Source: an uncultured Algibacter sp.
GTDB lineage: Bacteria; Bacteroidota; Bacteroidia; Flavobacteriales; Flavobacteriaceae
Direction: 5' to 3'
DNA length: 64,000 nt
Assembly: GCF_947495925.1 (NCBI RefSeq)
Contig: NZ_CANMAU010000005.1
Location: 124,001-188,000 of the forward strand
The position numbers and the translations under genes were made by a program. The notes under the pieces were generated by a model. The model worked only from the letters and a program-made list of their open reading frames with translations, had not been told where the DNA came from and did not search any database. Every line of letters begins with the position of its first letter. Within the stretch, counting starts at the first letter, position 1. This document shows, one piece after another, positions 7,117-15,682 of this stretch.

Positions 7117-8058
7117 ATGAGCAAAGAACCCTTACACATTACCAATGGTGGCATACTTACATCATATTTAAACGAATTAGAAATTGCAGGAGAAAAATTA
7201 ACATGGCAAGAAATTTTATGCGAAGGCCCTACTCAGCATGTGATTCACACAGATGAATTTATTGCGCTTCGAAGTGATTTCTTAAGTACATGCTATAACG
7301 TTGAACTGGATTTAAATAAAGTTGAATTTGCATTAGGACAACTTAGTAATCTTGAGCGCTACTCTGAAATAATACTTTGGTTTGAATACGATTTATTTTG
7401 CCACATAAACTTACTAGCCGTTATAAACCTACTACAACAAAAAAAAATAGATTTACCCCTATATTTAGTTTGTAGTGGCCGAATTTCAGGAGTTAGTGCG
7501 TTAAAAGGGTTATCAGAATTAAATGCAGCTCAATTGTTTAAACATTATAAAGATAAGGTAAGACTAAATCAAGATGATATTGATTTAGCATCTACATTAT
7601 GGGGTATTTATTGCGGAAAGGATCATAATCTATTAAAGCCATTTATCGTTCAAAGCTCTTCTTTTAAATATTTAAGCAATTGTTTAAAAGCTCATTTAGA
7701 ACGTTTTCCAGATTCAAAAAGTGGACTGAATGTTTTAGAAACAAACATTTTATCTTTAATTAAAGAAAATAACATAAAATCGAGAAATCATTTATTAGGA
7801 TATGCTTTAAATTATCAAGGGTATTATGGCTTTGGCGACATGCAGCTAAATAGAATTATTGACAAGTTAAGTTACTTTTTTAATGAAGAAGAGGGCAAAA
7901 TATCATTAAACAGAAAAGGATTCGAAGCTTTACTAAAGCAGTATAATTTTTCAAAAGAAATGAACGATGGCATGACCTATGGCGGTGTAAATGTCGCAGA
8001 CTTTCATTTTGACAAAAAGCAAAACAAACTGATTAAAATAGTATCACATGCCAATTAA
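7117..8058 (+). CDS. DUF1835-domain protein
   Basis: 313 residues, cytosolic. The N-terminal 130 residues match DUF1835: LHITNGGILTSYL, then WQEILCEGPT, and LWFEYDLFCHINLLAVINLL. This is the pattern of a Rossmann-like domain often linked to sigma-70-region-like DNA-binding proteins in Bacteroidota. The C-terminal part is helical and may contain a winged-helix-like segment (GLNVLETNILSLIKENNIKS). Function unknown. Its last 11 bases overlap the start of the phosphorylase gene. Confidence 0.75.
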   Translation: MSKEPLHITNGGILTSYLNELEIAGEKLTWQEILCEGPTQHVIHTDEFIALRSDFLSTCYNVELDLNKVEFALGQLSNLERYSEIILWFEYDLFCHINLLAVINLLQQKKIDLPLYLVCSGRISGVSALKGLSELNAAQLFKHYKDKVRLNQDDIDLASTLWGIYCGKDHNLLKPFIVQSSSFKYLSNCLKAHLERFPDSKSGLNVLETNILSLIKENNIKSRNHLLGYALNYQGYYGFGDMQLNRIIDKLSYFFNEEEGKISLNRKGFEALLKQYNFSKEMNDGMTYGGVNVADFHFDKKQNKLIKIVSHAN

Positions 8059-8917
8059 AGAGTCAGAGCTTATTTTAAATCCTGATGGTAGTATTTATCA
8101 TTTAAATCTTAAGCCAGAAAATATCTCTGACACCATCATTTTTGTTGGTGATCAAGATCGTGTTTCAAAAGTTTCTAAATATTTTGACTCCATTGAATTT
8201 GAAACTCAAAAACGGGAATTTAAAACGCATACTGGATTCTATAAAGGTAAACGAATATCAGTAATTTCAACAGGGATAGGACCTGACAATATTGATATTG
8301 TTCTCAACGAACTTGACGCTTTAGTCAATATTGATTTTAAAACCAGGCAAATTAAAACACATTTAACAACCTTAAATATTGTTAGAATTGGAACGTCTGG
8401 GGCGTTGCAAACTGAAATACCCGTAGATGCTTTTGTATTAAGTACACACGGTTTGGATATAAATGGCATGCTCCACTCCTATGAAATTACAAGTATTAAT
8501 AATTCTGATATTGAAAATGCTTTTATTAAGCAAACAAATTGGAGCTCAAATAAAGCAAATCCCATTATTATAAATGGTAGCGAAGTGTTAGAAAAGAAAT
8601 TAGAGAGTAGTATAACTCATAAAGGATTAACAGCTACATCTGGAGGGTTTTATGGTCCACAGGGGCGGGTGTTACGACTTGCTTTACAAGACCCAAACCT
8701 TAATTCAAAAATGGATACTTTTAATTATAAAGATATGAGTATTTCTAATTTTGAAATGGAAACTTCAGCTATTTACGGTTTAGCAAAACTATTAGGTCAT
8801 GAGGCCTTATCTCTAAATGCCATAATTGCCAATAGAGCGAACGGTACTTTTAGTAAAAACCCAGCAAAAGTTATTGATGATTTAATCAGATTTACACTTA
8901 ATAAACTCACAGAATAA
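8048..8917 (+). CDS. Nucleoside phosphorylase (uridine/purine phosphorylase family)
   Basis: 289 residues of the PNP_UDP_1 fold. GDQDRVSKVSKYF holds the phosphate-site G-D-x-x-R. ISTGIGPDNIDIVLNELDAL is the signature helix, RIGTSGALQTEIPVDAF the phosphate-binding G-T-[SC]-G, and NFEMETSAIYGLAKLLGHEAL carries the M-E ribose-binding pair. The expected reaction is phosphorolysis of a nucleoside to base and ribose-1-phosphate. The closest bacterial model is Udp, but base specificity cannot be read from the sequence. The start overlaps DUF1835 by 11 bp, so the two are probably translationally coupled. Confidence 0.88.
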   Translation: MPIKESELILNPDGSIYHLNLKPENISDTIIFVGDQDRVSKVSKYFDSIEFETQKREFKTHTGFYKGKRISVISTGIGPDNIDIVLNELDALVNIDFKTRQIKTHLTTLNIVRIGTSGALQTEIPVDAFVLSTHGLDINGMLHSYEITSINNSDIENAFIKQTNWSSNKANPIIINGSEVLEKKLESSITHKGLTATSGGFYGPQGRVLRLALQDPNLNSKMDTFNYKDMSISNFEMETSAIYGLAKLLGHEALSLNAIIANRANGTFSKNPAKVIDDLIRFTLNKLTE

Positions 8918-8930
8918 ATTTAGCGGATTA

Positions 8931-9785
8931 ATGAAGAAAGTAAACATAGGTGGTGTGCCTGAGCACTTTAATTTAGCCTGGTATTTAACACTGAAAGAAG
9001 GAGAATTCAAAGAAGAGAATATAAACCTGAGATGGCACGATTACCCGGGAGGCACAGGCGCCATGTGTAAAGGTTTAAGAAATGGAGATATTGATATTGC
9101 GGTTATTTTAACTGAAGGTATTATAAAAGATATAATTGATGGTAACCCCAGTAAAATTGTGCAAACTTTTGTACAAACTCCACTTATTTGGGGTGTCCAT
9201 GTAGCTCAAAATTCATCTTATAAAACTATAGAGGATTTGAAAGGAATGAAAGCAGCCATAAGTAGATATGGTTCTGGTTCTCATTTAATGGCTTATATTC
9301 ATGCACAAAACAATAATTGGAATCTAGAAAAAGATTTAGATTTTGAAGTTATAAAAGATTTAAATGGTGCAATTAAAGGTTTAACCGAGGGAGATGCCGA
9401 TTATTTCCTTTGGGAAAAATTTACCACAAAACCTTTGGTAGATAATGGCGTTTTTAGACGAATTGATAATTGCCCTTCACCTTGGCCTTGTTTTGTTATA
9501 GCTGTTAGCGAAGATTTTATAAAATCAAATAAGAAAGAACTGAAAACTATTCTTAACATTATAAATAGCACTACTAAAGAATTTAAGGATATCCCCAGTA
9601 TAGATAAAACCATAGCAAATAGATATGAGCAGGAATTAAGTGATGTACAGGAATGGTTGAGTATTACAGAATGGTCTCAAGATTTAATAGATGAAGATAC
9701 AGTCATGCATGTGCAGAATGAATTGTTTAAACTAAATATCATTCCTGAAGTTGTAAGTTACAAAAGGTTAACCCTTAATCTATAA
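8931..9785 (+). CDS. Substrate-binding-protein-like cytosolic protein (NMT1/SsuA-type fold)
   Basis: 284 residues of periplasmic-binding-protein type II fold: HFNLAWYLTLKEGEF, then LRNGDIDIAVILTEGIIKDI, then TIEDLKGMKAAISRYGSGSH and GLTEGDADYFLWEKFTTKPL. The pattern is close to ABC nitrate/sulfonate/thiamine-precursor binding proteins. Unlike those, it starts MKKVNIGGVPEHF with no signal peptide or lipobox, and no ABC transporter gene is near, so it probably acts inside the cell as a ligand sensor or an enzyme. MqnA/MqnD and THI5-type enzymes show such use of this fold. Co-oriented with the nucleoside phosphorylase, 13-bp gap. Confidence 0.75.
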   Translation: MKKVNIGGVPEHFNLAWYLTLKEGEFKEENINLRWHDYPGGTGAMCKGLRNGDIDIAVILTEGIIKDIIDGNPSKIVQTFVQTPLIWGVHVAQNSSYKTIEDLKGMKAAISRYGSGSHLMAYIHAQNNNWNLEKDLDFEVIKDLNGAIKGLTEGDADYFLWEKFTTKPLVDNGVFRRIDNCPSPWPCFVIAVSEDFIKSNKKELKTILNIINSTTKEFKDIPSIDKTIANRYEQELSDVQEWLSITEWSQDLIDEDTVMHVQNELFKLNIIPEVVSYKRLTLNL

Positions 9786-9838
9786 ACTTTCCAATGTTAA
9801 TAATTTATCAAAGTCAATAGAAAAAATATACAATTGTT

Positions 9839-9846
9839 TATTTTTG
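9839..9846 (+). promoter_or_regulatory. Candidate -7 promoter element (TATTTTTG)
   Basis: An exact TAnnTTTG word 20 bp upstream of the ATG of the TlpA-like lipoprotein gene, in an 81-bp intergenic gap. No clear upstream TTG box. Confidence 0.4.
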
Positions 9847-9866
9847 ACTCAATTTAAAACTAAATA

Positions 9867-11240
9867 ATGAAAAAAGTATTAATATTCGCTTCGGCGATTG
9901 TGTTTTTAGCATGTAAAAAGGACATTCAGCCGGATTACGCCATTATATCTGGAAAAATAACAAATAAGCCAGTAGGCGCTGTTACAATAAACAGCCTCAA
10001 TAGGTCTTTTTCTGAAAGTATCGAATTTACTGAAGACGGTTCTTTTAGTGATACACTTGCCTTGGATAATAAGTCGTACGTTTTATATGATGGACAAAAC
10101 CCTATTTTTATTAGACTTGAAGCTGGCGATAAATTAAATATAAATTATGATGCCAGCGATTTTGAAAACACACTCTCTATTACAGGAGTAGGATCTGAAG
10201 TGTCAAACTATATTATGGCGCGAAAAAAAACAGAGCGTAGAATGTTTGGTAACGCTAATGAAACATATACTCTTAATGAAAGTGATTTTAAATCCAAGTT
10301 TACAAAAATAAAAGACACCCTGTTTGGATTATTAAATAACACTAGTGGACTTTCAAAAGAATTTGTTAAGAATGAAAAGAGAAACATTCGCTATTTTTAT
10401 TTAAAAAGCTTAATGGACTATGAAGGGGCTCATAGGTATTTTACTAAAAATGAATCCTTCCAAACCTCTGATGACTTTTTAAAAGAGTTTGTGGCATTTG
10501 ATTATTCAAATGAAGAAGATTATGTGTTCTCTGACAACTACAAACGAATAGTTTCAAATCATTTTGTAGAAGAATCAAGAAAATTAGCTGAAAAAGATTC
10601 TTTAACAAACGACCTAGCTTTTGTGAAAATAACAAGCACTAATAAAAGTGAGGTTATTAAAAATGATTTGCTGTTTGAATTTGCAAACTTCAATATGAGC
10701 TACTCTAGTGATATTAAAGTTTTTTACGACACTTTTATGGCAAACTCGACCAATCAAGATAACAATGAAATCATAACAGAAAAATATAAGAAACTTACTG
10801 CTCTTGCGAAGGGTAACGTATCACCTAAGTTTGAAAACTATGAAAACTACAAAGGTGGAACCACATCCTTAGTTGATTTAAAGGGGAAATATGTATACGT
10901 AGATGTATGGGCAACTTGGTGTGGACCTTGTATAAGAGAGATTCCTGCACTAAAAGAAATTGAAAAGCAATACCATGGTAAGAATATAGAGTTTGTAAGT
11001 GTTTCAATTGACAAACTTACCGACCATGATAAATGGACAGCTATGGTTGCCGATAAAGCATTAAGCGGTACGCAATTAATGGCTGATAACGACTGGAACT
11101 CAAATTTTGTAAAAGAATATCAAATTCAAGGTATTCCTAGGTTTATTTTGATTGATCCTGAAGGTAAGATTGTAGACCATAATGCCCCAAGACCATCAGA
11201 CCCAACATTAGAAGCTTTATTTCAAGAAGAGAATATTTAA
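9867..11240 (+). CDS. TlpA-like thiol:disulfide oxidoreductase lipoprotein
   Basis: 457 residues. The N-terminus MKKVLIFASAIVFLACKK has a lipobox with C16, so it is membrane anchored and faces the periplasm. Residues about 25-120 look like the DUF4369-type beta domain common in Bacteroidota TlpA proteins. The C-terminal thioredoxin domain (about 325-457) carries WATWCGPC with the redox pair C352/C355 and the cis-Pro segment QGIPRFILID. It likely reduces or isomerises disulfides of exported proteins or cytochromes. Followed by a strong terminator. Confidence 0.9.
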   Translation: MKKVLIFASAIVFLACKKDIQPDYAIISGKITNKPVGAVTINSLNRSFSESIEFTEDGSFSDTLALDNKSYVLYDGQNPIFIRLEAGDKLNINYDASDFENTLSITGVGSEVSNYIMARKKTERRMFGNANETYTLNESDFKSKFTKIKDTLFGLLNNTSGLSKEFVKNEKRNIRYFYLKSLMDYEGAHRYFTKNESFQTSDDFLKEFVAFDYSNEEDYVFSDNYKRIVSNHFVEESRKLAEKDSLTNDLAFVKITSTNKSEVIKNDLLFEFANFNMSYSSDIKVFYDTFMANSTNQDNNEIITEKYKKLTALAKGNVSPKFENYENYKGGTTSLVDLKGKYVYVDVWATWCGPCIREIPALKEIEKQYHGKNIEFVSVSIDKLTDHDKWTAMVADKALSGTQLMADNDWNSNFVKEYQIQGIPRFILIDPEGKIVDHNAPRPSDPTLEALFQEENI

Positions 11241-11246
11241 AATTGA

Positions 11247-11270
11247 AGCCGCTATCTGCGGCTTTTTTTT
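11247..11270 (+). terminator. Rho-independent terminator after the TlpA-like gene
   Basis: AGCCGC (11247-11252), loop TATCT and GCGGCT (11258-11263) are followed by seven T. A perfect 6-bp GC-rich stem plus T-run, 6 bp after the stop codon. The T-run overlaps the stop of the convergent nnr gene. Confidence 0.93.
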
Positions 11271-12825
11271 ATCCTTCCTGTTTTTGTTTTTCTTCATTCA
11301 CTGGCGGCGGGTCAGGTTGTTTAAATAAATCTAGAAAGGCAGCCCCTAAGTACTCAATAACATGACTTGCTATCAAACTCTGATAACCACAATCCTCTAC
11401 CGCAATATCAGCAGATTTGCCATGTAAATAGACCCCAAATATAGCCGCCACAAGTGGATTATAACCTTGGGCAATTAAACCTGTAATAATTCCTGTTAGT
11501 ACATCGCCACTTCCTGCGGTAGCTAAGCCAGGATTTCCCGTAGTATTTATATAAAGTTTGCCATCAAAAACAGTTGTAGAATGAGCGCCTTTAATAACAA
11601 TAATTATATTATGCTTTTTTGAAAGCGCCTTTACTTTCTCAAGTTTTTCAAAATCATTTTCCCAGACTCCAATTAAGCGTTCTAATTCTTTGGGGTGTGG
11701 TGTTAAAATGGTCTGCTCCGGGAGTAGTTTTAATAAGTTTTTATCTTTAGATAAAATATTGATTCCATCTGCATCTACAACCAATGGCGTTTTATTGCTT
11801 TTCAAAAAGGATTTAAAGACACTTACGGTTTTAGTATGAGTCCCAAGTCCAACTCCAATGCTAATTACAGTTGGTTTAATATCAAAGCTTATAGACCTTA
11901 TTAAGTCGTCATCTTCACTGGTAATAACCATTGCCTCAGGAAATGATGCTTGTAAAGGAATATATCCGCACTTTGGAACATATGCTGAAACCAATCCAGA
12001 TCCAACCGATAACGCCCCTTTGCTCGCCAAAGTCACGGCACCAATTTTCCCATAGCTTCCTCCAATTATTAATACATGTCCGTTATCGCCTTTATGTGAA
12101 AATTTATCTCTAGGAACGTAATTAGGGAGTATTTCATGTTTACCAATTAGTTCAGTGCTCGTTTGTGTGGAAGATAAAAACTCAGGATCTAAACCAATAT
12201 CTAAAACGTCCCATTGCACTGTATATTTTGCGGTCTCAGGTAAAAAGAAAACCAGCTTTGGCGAGGCAAAACTCAAAGTAAACCCTGCCCAAACTACAGC
12301 ATTTTCATCAATAACAGCCTTATCAGTATAAAGTCCGGAAGGCACATCAATAGACAAGGTAAAAGCTTTACTATTCCTAAAATGTATGAATAGGTTTTTC
12401 ACCCAATCATCAATAGGTCTGTTCAACCCTATCCCAAAAACGCCATCTACAATAATATCTTCAGGCTGTATCTCAGGAAAATCATCGGCACAATTAAGTA
12501 GTTCTGGCCATTTTTTAGTTACATTTTTAATTCTATCATAGTTGATTAAAAAATCTTTTGAACGCTTATCACTGCAATTAATAATATAAGTATGTACATT
12601 ATAACCATGAGTTATTAAATGCCTAGCTAAAACCAATCCGTCCCCGCCATTATTTCCAATTCCTGAAAATACATGAATAGGTACTTGAGCACCCTGCATA
12701 CGTAAATGCATCCAATTAAAAATTCCAATACCCGCACGTTCCATCAAATCGGTAGAAGAAATATCTTGTCGTTCAGTAGTCAACTTATCACCGCTATATA
12801 TTTGGTCTTTTGAGAATATTTTCAT
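11269..12825 (-). CDS. nnr: Bifunctional NAD(P)H-hydrate repair enzyme (epimerase plus ADP-dependent dehydratase)
   Basis: 518 residues. The N-terminal YjeF_N epimerase domain (about 1-215) contains VFSGIGNNGGDGLVLARHL and DGVFGIGLNRP. The C-terminal ribokinase-like dehydratase domain (about 230-505) contains GHVLIIGGSYGKIGAV, then VVDADGINIL, TPHPKELERLIG, and GNPGLATAGSGDVLTGIITG with the catalytic Asp. Together they repair the hydrated forms of NADH and NADPH. The full length matches the fused Nnr family. A 344-bp gap to thrA follows on its upstream side. Confidence 0.96.
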   Translation of the reverse strand: MKIFSKDQIYSGDKLTTERQDISSTDLMERAGIGIFNWMHLRMQGAQVPIHVFSGIGNNGGDGLVLARHLITHGYNVHTYIINCSDKRSKDFLINYDRIKNVTKKWPELLNCADDFPEIQPEDIIVDGVFGIGLNRPIDDWVKNLFIHFRNSKAFTLSIDVPSGLYTDKAVIDENAVVWAGFTLSFASPKLVFFLPETAKYTVQWDVLDIGLDPEFLSSTQTSTELIGKHEILPNYVPRDKFSHKGDNGHVLIIGGSYGKIGAVTLASKGALSVGSGLVSAYVPKCGYIPLQASFPEAMVITSEDDDLIRSISFDIKPTVISIGVGLGTHTKTVSVFKSFLKSNKTPLVVDADGINILSKDKNLLKLLPEQTILTPHPKELERLIGVWENDFEKLEKVKALSKKHNIIIVIKGAHSTTVFDGKLYINTTGNPGLATAGSGDVLTGIITGLIAQGYNPLVAAIFGVYLHGKSADIAVEDCGYQSLIASHVIEYLGAAFLDLFKQPDPPPVNEEKQKQEG

Positions 12826-12924
12826 TATTAAAGTCTGTTATTGATTTTTCAGTTCTTATTGTAGTTTCTCATTTTTTTTCTATGAAACACCAGTCAATAT
12901 AAGAATACCATAAAAAAAATGATT

Positions 12925-12958
12925 TTGTTTTTTTATAGAGTTAAATGTAATACTTTTG
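12925..12958 (+). promoter_or_regulatory. Promoter of the threonine operon (TTG-N23-TACTTTTG)
   Basis: TTG at 12925-12927 and the exact -7 element TACTTTTG at 12951-12958 are 23 bp apart, within the 17-23 bp spacing described for Flavobacterium promoters. The leader-peptide ATG follows 21 bp downstream, so transcripts should start near 12965 and include the leader. Confidence 0.62.
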
Positions 12959-12978
12959 ATGCGTATTATATAACGATA

Positions 12979-13086
12979 ATGAATCATTTCAACCAAAATA
13001 TAAAGCAATCAATTCCTTTTTCTACAAAAGGAACAGCTGCTATTTTTGGTACAACTACAAACATCACAACCCTTTGGGGTTGCTAG
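12979..13086 (+). CDS. thrL: Threonine operon leader peptide (35 residues)
   Basis: ATG at 12979, TAG at 13084-13086. The peptide starts MNHFNQNIKQSIPF and ends with IFGTTTNITTLWGC. Seven of 35 codons are Thr (16, 19, 25, 26, 27, 30, 31) and four are Ile (8, 12, 22, 29). That composition, the position between a promoter and thrA, and overlap with alternative RNA stems are the hallmarks of a ribosome-stalling attenuator peptide. E. coli thrL similarly carries Thr and Ile codons. It is too short for ordinary gene calling. Mechanism inferred by analogy. Confidence 0.85.
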   Translation: MNHFNQNIKQSIPFSTKGTAAIFGTTTNITTLWGC

Positions 13087-13129
13087 TTATATATTCTTCA
13101 GGCTATATTTGTGATTTTAATAATCACAA
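13063..13129 (+). promoter_or_regulatory. Attenuator with mutually exclusive stems ahead of thrA
   Basis: Three segments compete. A is ATCACAA (13063-13069, inside leader codons Ile29-Thr30). B is TTGTGATT (13109-13116). C is AATCACAA (13122-13129). B can pair with A (7 bp) or with C (8 bp, loop TTAAT) but not both. A separate hairpin CAACCC/GGGTTG (13067-13072 with 13077-13082) overlaps A and the last leader codons. A ribosome on the Thr codons would cover A. No clean T-run follows B:C directly; T-rich sequence appears about 10 nt later, so the exact terminating form is uncertain. Confidence 0.6.
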
Positions 13130-13169
13130 CATTTCAAGTATTATTTTTAATTATTCAAGACATTAAAAC

Positions 13170-15614
13170 ATGAAAGTTTTAAAATTTGGTGGAACATCAG
13201 TTGGTTCTTCAAAAAACATAAATAACGTTATTAGTATTTTAGAAAACTATGGGGAAAATGATTCTGTAGTTTGCGTAGTTTCTGCCGTTGGTGGCATTAC
13301 TGACAAATTGCTTTTGGCCGGCAAACAAGCTTTAAATAAAGATCATAATTTTTTAGAAACTTATGAAGAGATTGTTGAAAGACATTTTGATATTATAAAA
13401 GAGCTTAACCCTAATGAAAATGAAACTGTTTTGGATTACGTTCAAGACAAGTTAAACGGCTTAAAAAGTTTGCTTGAAGGTATATATTTAATTAACGAAT
13501 TATCTCCCAAAACTTCAGATAAATTAGTGAGTTATGGTGAGTTGCTATCCTCTTTCATTATTGCTGAGACTATGAAAAACAGAGCGCTTTCTGCAGATAG
13601 AAAGAACTCTCAGGAATTAGTTATTACTAATTCGAATTTCTCAAAAGCAGAGGTAGATTATAGCATTACAAACCAAAATATTAGAGATTACTTTAAATCT
13701 GCTAAGGAAAACATCACTATTCTGCCTGGGTTTATTTCAAAATCTAGAATTGGGGAAATTACTACCCTAGGGCGTGGAGGTTCTGACTTTACCGCTGCTA
13801 TTGTAGCTGCAGCCTTAAACGTTGATCAATTAGAAATCTGGACAGATGTTAGCGGTATGTTTACTACCAACCCAAAACTTGTAAAACAGGCTTACCCTAT
13901 TGATAAAATTTCATATCAAGAAGCTATGGAATTATCGCATTTTGGAGCCAAAGTATTGTACCCGCCAACAGTCCAGCCTGTATTGAGTTTGGATATTCCA
14001 ATTCATATAAAAAACACGTTAGAACCTGAGGCCGTTGGCACAATCATTTCAAATGACGAAACTAATTCTACTGCTCCAGTAAAAGGAATAAGTAATATTA
14101 GTAATGTTGCCTTGTTAACTTTAGAAGGAAGCGGAATGGTTGGTATTCCTGGGTTTTCAAAGCGTTTGTTTGAAACCTTATCTCAGGAAAAAATTAATAT
14201 AATCATGATTACCCAAGCATCTTCAGAACACTCGATTTGCTTGGCTATAGAAGAAAAAGATGCCGAAAATGCCAAAATTGCTATCGATGCCATTTTTGAA
14301 AACGAGATTGCATTAGATAAAATTGAACCTATAATAATTGAAACAGGATTATCAATTATCGCTTTGGTTGGTGATAACATGAAAAATCATCAAGGAATTA
14401 GTGGTAAAATGTTTAGTAGCTTAGGCAAAAACAATATTAATATTAGAGCTATTGCTCAAGGCGCATCAGAAAAAAACATTACAGCTGTAATTGCAGAAAA
14501 GGATGTAAAGAAAGCTTTGAATATATTGCATGAGCAGTTTTTTGAAGCTCAAAATAAACAAATTAATGTATTTATAACAGGTGTTGGTAATGTTGGTGAA
14601 CGCTTGGTTGAGCAAATAAAGCAACAAAAGAAATACCTAAAAGACAACTTAAAAATCAAATTACGTGTTATTGGATTGTCAAATTCAAGACGTATGATAT
14701 TGGATGAAAACGGGTTGAGTTTAAAAAACTGGAAAGCTGATATAGCTAATGGTGAAGAAGCTAGCTTACAAGGCTTTTTTGAAAACGTAAAAGCTTTAAA
14801 CCTACGCAATAGTATTTTTGTTGATGTAACTGCTAACAAAGATATTTCAGATTTATATGCTCAATATTTAAGAGAAAGCATAGCTATTGTAGCTTGCAAT
14901 AAAATTGCATGCTCAAGTGATTTTGAAAACTATAAATTACTAAAACGCTTGTCGTTAAAATACAATGCGCCGTTTTTGTTTGAAACAAATGTTGGAGCAG
15001 GTTTGCCTATAATTGATACCCTAAATAACTTGGTGGCTTCTGGCGATAAGGTTAATTCTATTCAGGCGGTTTTATCGGGTAGTTTAAACTTTGTTTTTAA
15101 TAATTTCAATGATTCAACAAAATTTTATGACATTGTAAAACAAGCTGGTGCTGAAGGATATACTGAGCCAGATCCAAGAATAGATTTAAGTGGAGTTGAT
15201 GTGGCTAGGAAAATCTTGATTTTAGCCAGAGAAAGTGGCGTTGAAATGAATTTGGAGGATATCGAGAATAGTTCTTTCCTTTCGGAAGCTGGACTTAAAA
15301 GCGATTCTGTAGATGATTTCTATAAAACATTAATTGCAGATGAGGCCCATTATCAGGCTTTATTTGCTTCCGCGAAAGCGAATAATTGCCAGCTAAAATA
15401 TGTGGCAAAATTTGATAACGGAAAGGCAAGTGTTGGTTTACAAGAAATTCCAGAAGGGCATCCATTTTATAATTTAGAGGGAAGCGATAATATTGTCATG
15501 TTTTATACAGAGCGTTATCCAGAACAACCTATGATTATTAAAGGAGCTGGAGCTGGAGCAGATGTAACGGCTTCTGGATTGTTTGCAGATATTATTAGAT
15601 TAGGAAACGATTAA
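13170..15614 (+). CDS. thrA: Bifunctional aspartokinase / homoserine dehydrogenase
   Basis: 814 residues, the usual length. The aspartokinase part (about 1-290) starts MKVLKFGGTSVGSS and has TLGRGGSDFTAAIVAAAL. Two ACT regulatory segments follow (about 310-460, including MVGIPGFSKRLFETLSQEKINI). The homoserine dehydrogenase part starts at INVFITGVGNVGERL (about residue 468, NAD(P)-binding) and ends with IIKGAGAGADVTASGLFADI. It catalyses the first and third steps from aspartate to threonine. First gene of thrA-thrB-thrC behind an attenuator. Confidence 0.97.
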   Translation: MKVLKFGGTSVGSSKNINNVISILENYGENDSVVCVVSAVGGITDKLLLAGKQALNKDHNFLETYEEIVERHFDIIKELNPNENETVLDYVQDKLNGLKSLLEGIYLINELSPKTSDKLVSYGELLSSFIIAETMKNRALSADRKNSQELVITNSNFSKAEVDYSITNQNIRDYFKSAKENITILPGFISKSRIGEITTLGRGGSDFTAAIVAAALNVDQLEIWTDVSGMFTTNPKLVKQAYPIDKISYQEAMELSHFGAKVLYPPTVQPVLSLDIPIHIKNTLEPEAVGTIISNDETNSTAPVKGISNISNVALLTLEGSGMVGIPGFSKRLFETLSQEKINIIMITQASSEHSICLAIEEKDAENAKIAIDAIFENEIALDKIEPIIIETGLSIIALVGDNMKNHQGISGKMFSSLGKNNINIRAIAQGASEKNITAVIAEKDVKKALNILHEQFFEAQNKQINVFITGVGNVGERLVEQIKQQKKYLKDNLKIKLRVIGLSNSRRMILDENGLSLKNWKADIANGEEASLQGFFENVKALNLRNSIFVDVTANKDISDLYAQYLRESIAIVACNKIACSSDFENYKLLKRLSLKYNAPFLFETNVGAGLPIIDTLNNLVASGDKVNSIQAVLSGSLNFVFNNFNDSTKFYDIVKQAGAEGYTEPDPRIDLSGVDVARKILILARESGVEMNLEDIENSSFLSEAGLKSDSVDDFYKTLIADEAHYQALFASAKANNCQLKYVAKFDNGKASVGLQEIPEGHPFYNLEGSDNIVMFYTERYPEQPMIIKGAGAGADVTASGLFADIIRLGND

Positions 15615-15682
15615 TTATGGAACTACATAATCAAAGTGATATTTCTTGTAGCAGTGCGGCCGAAAATTATTTAATTGAAAAA

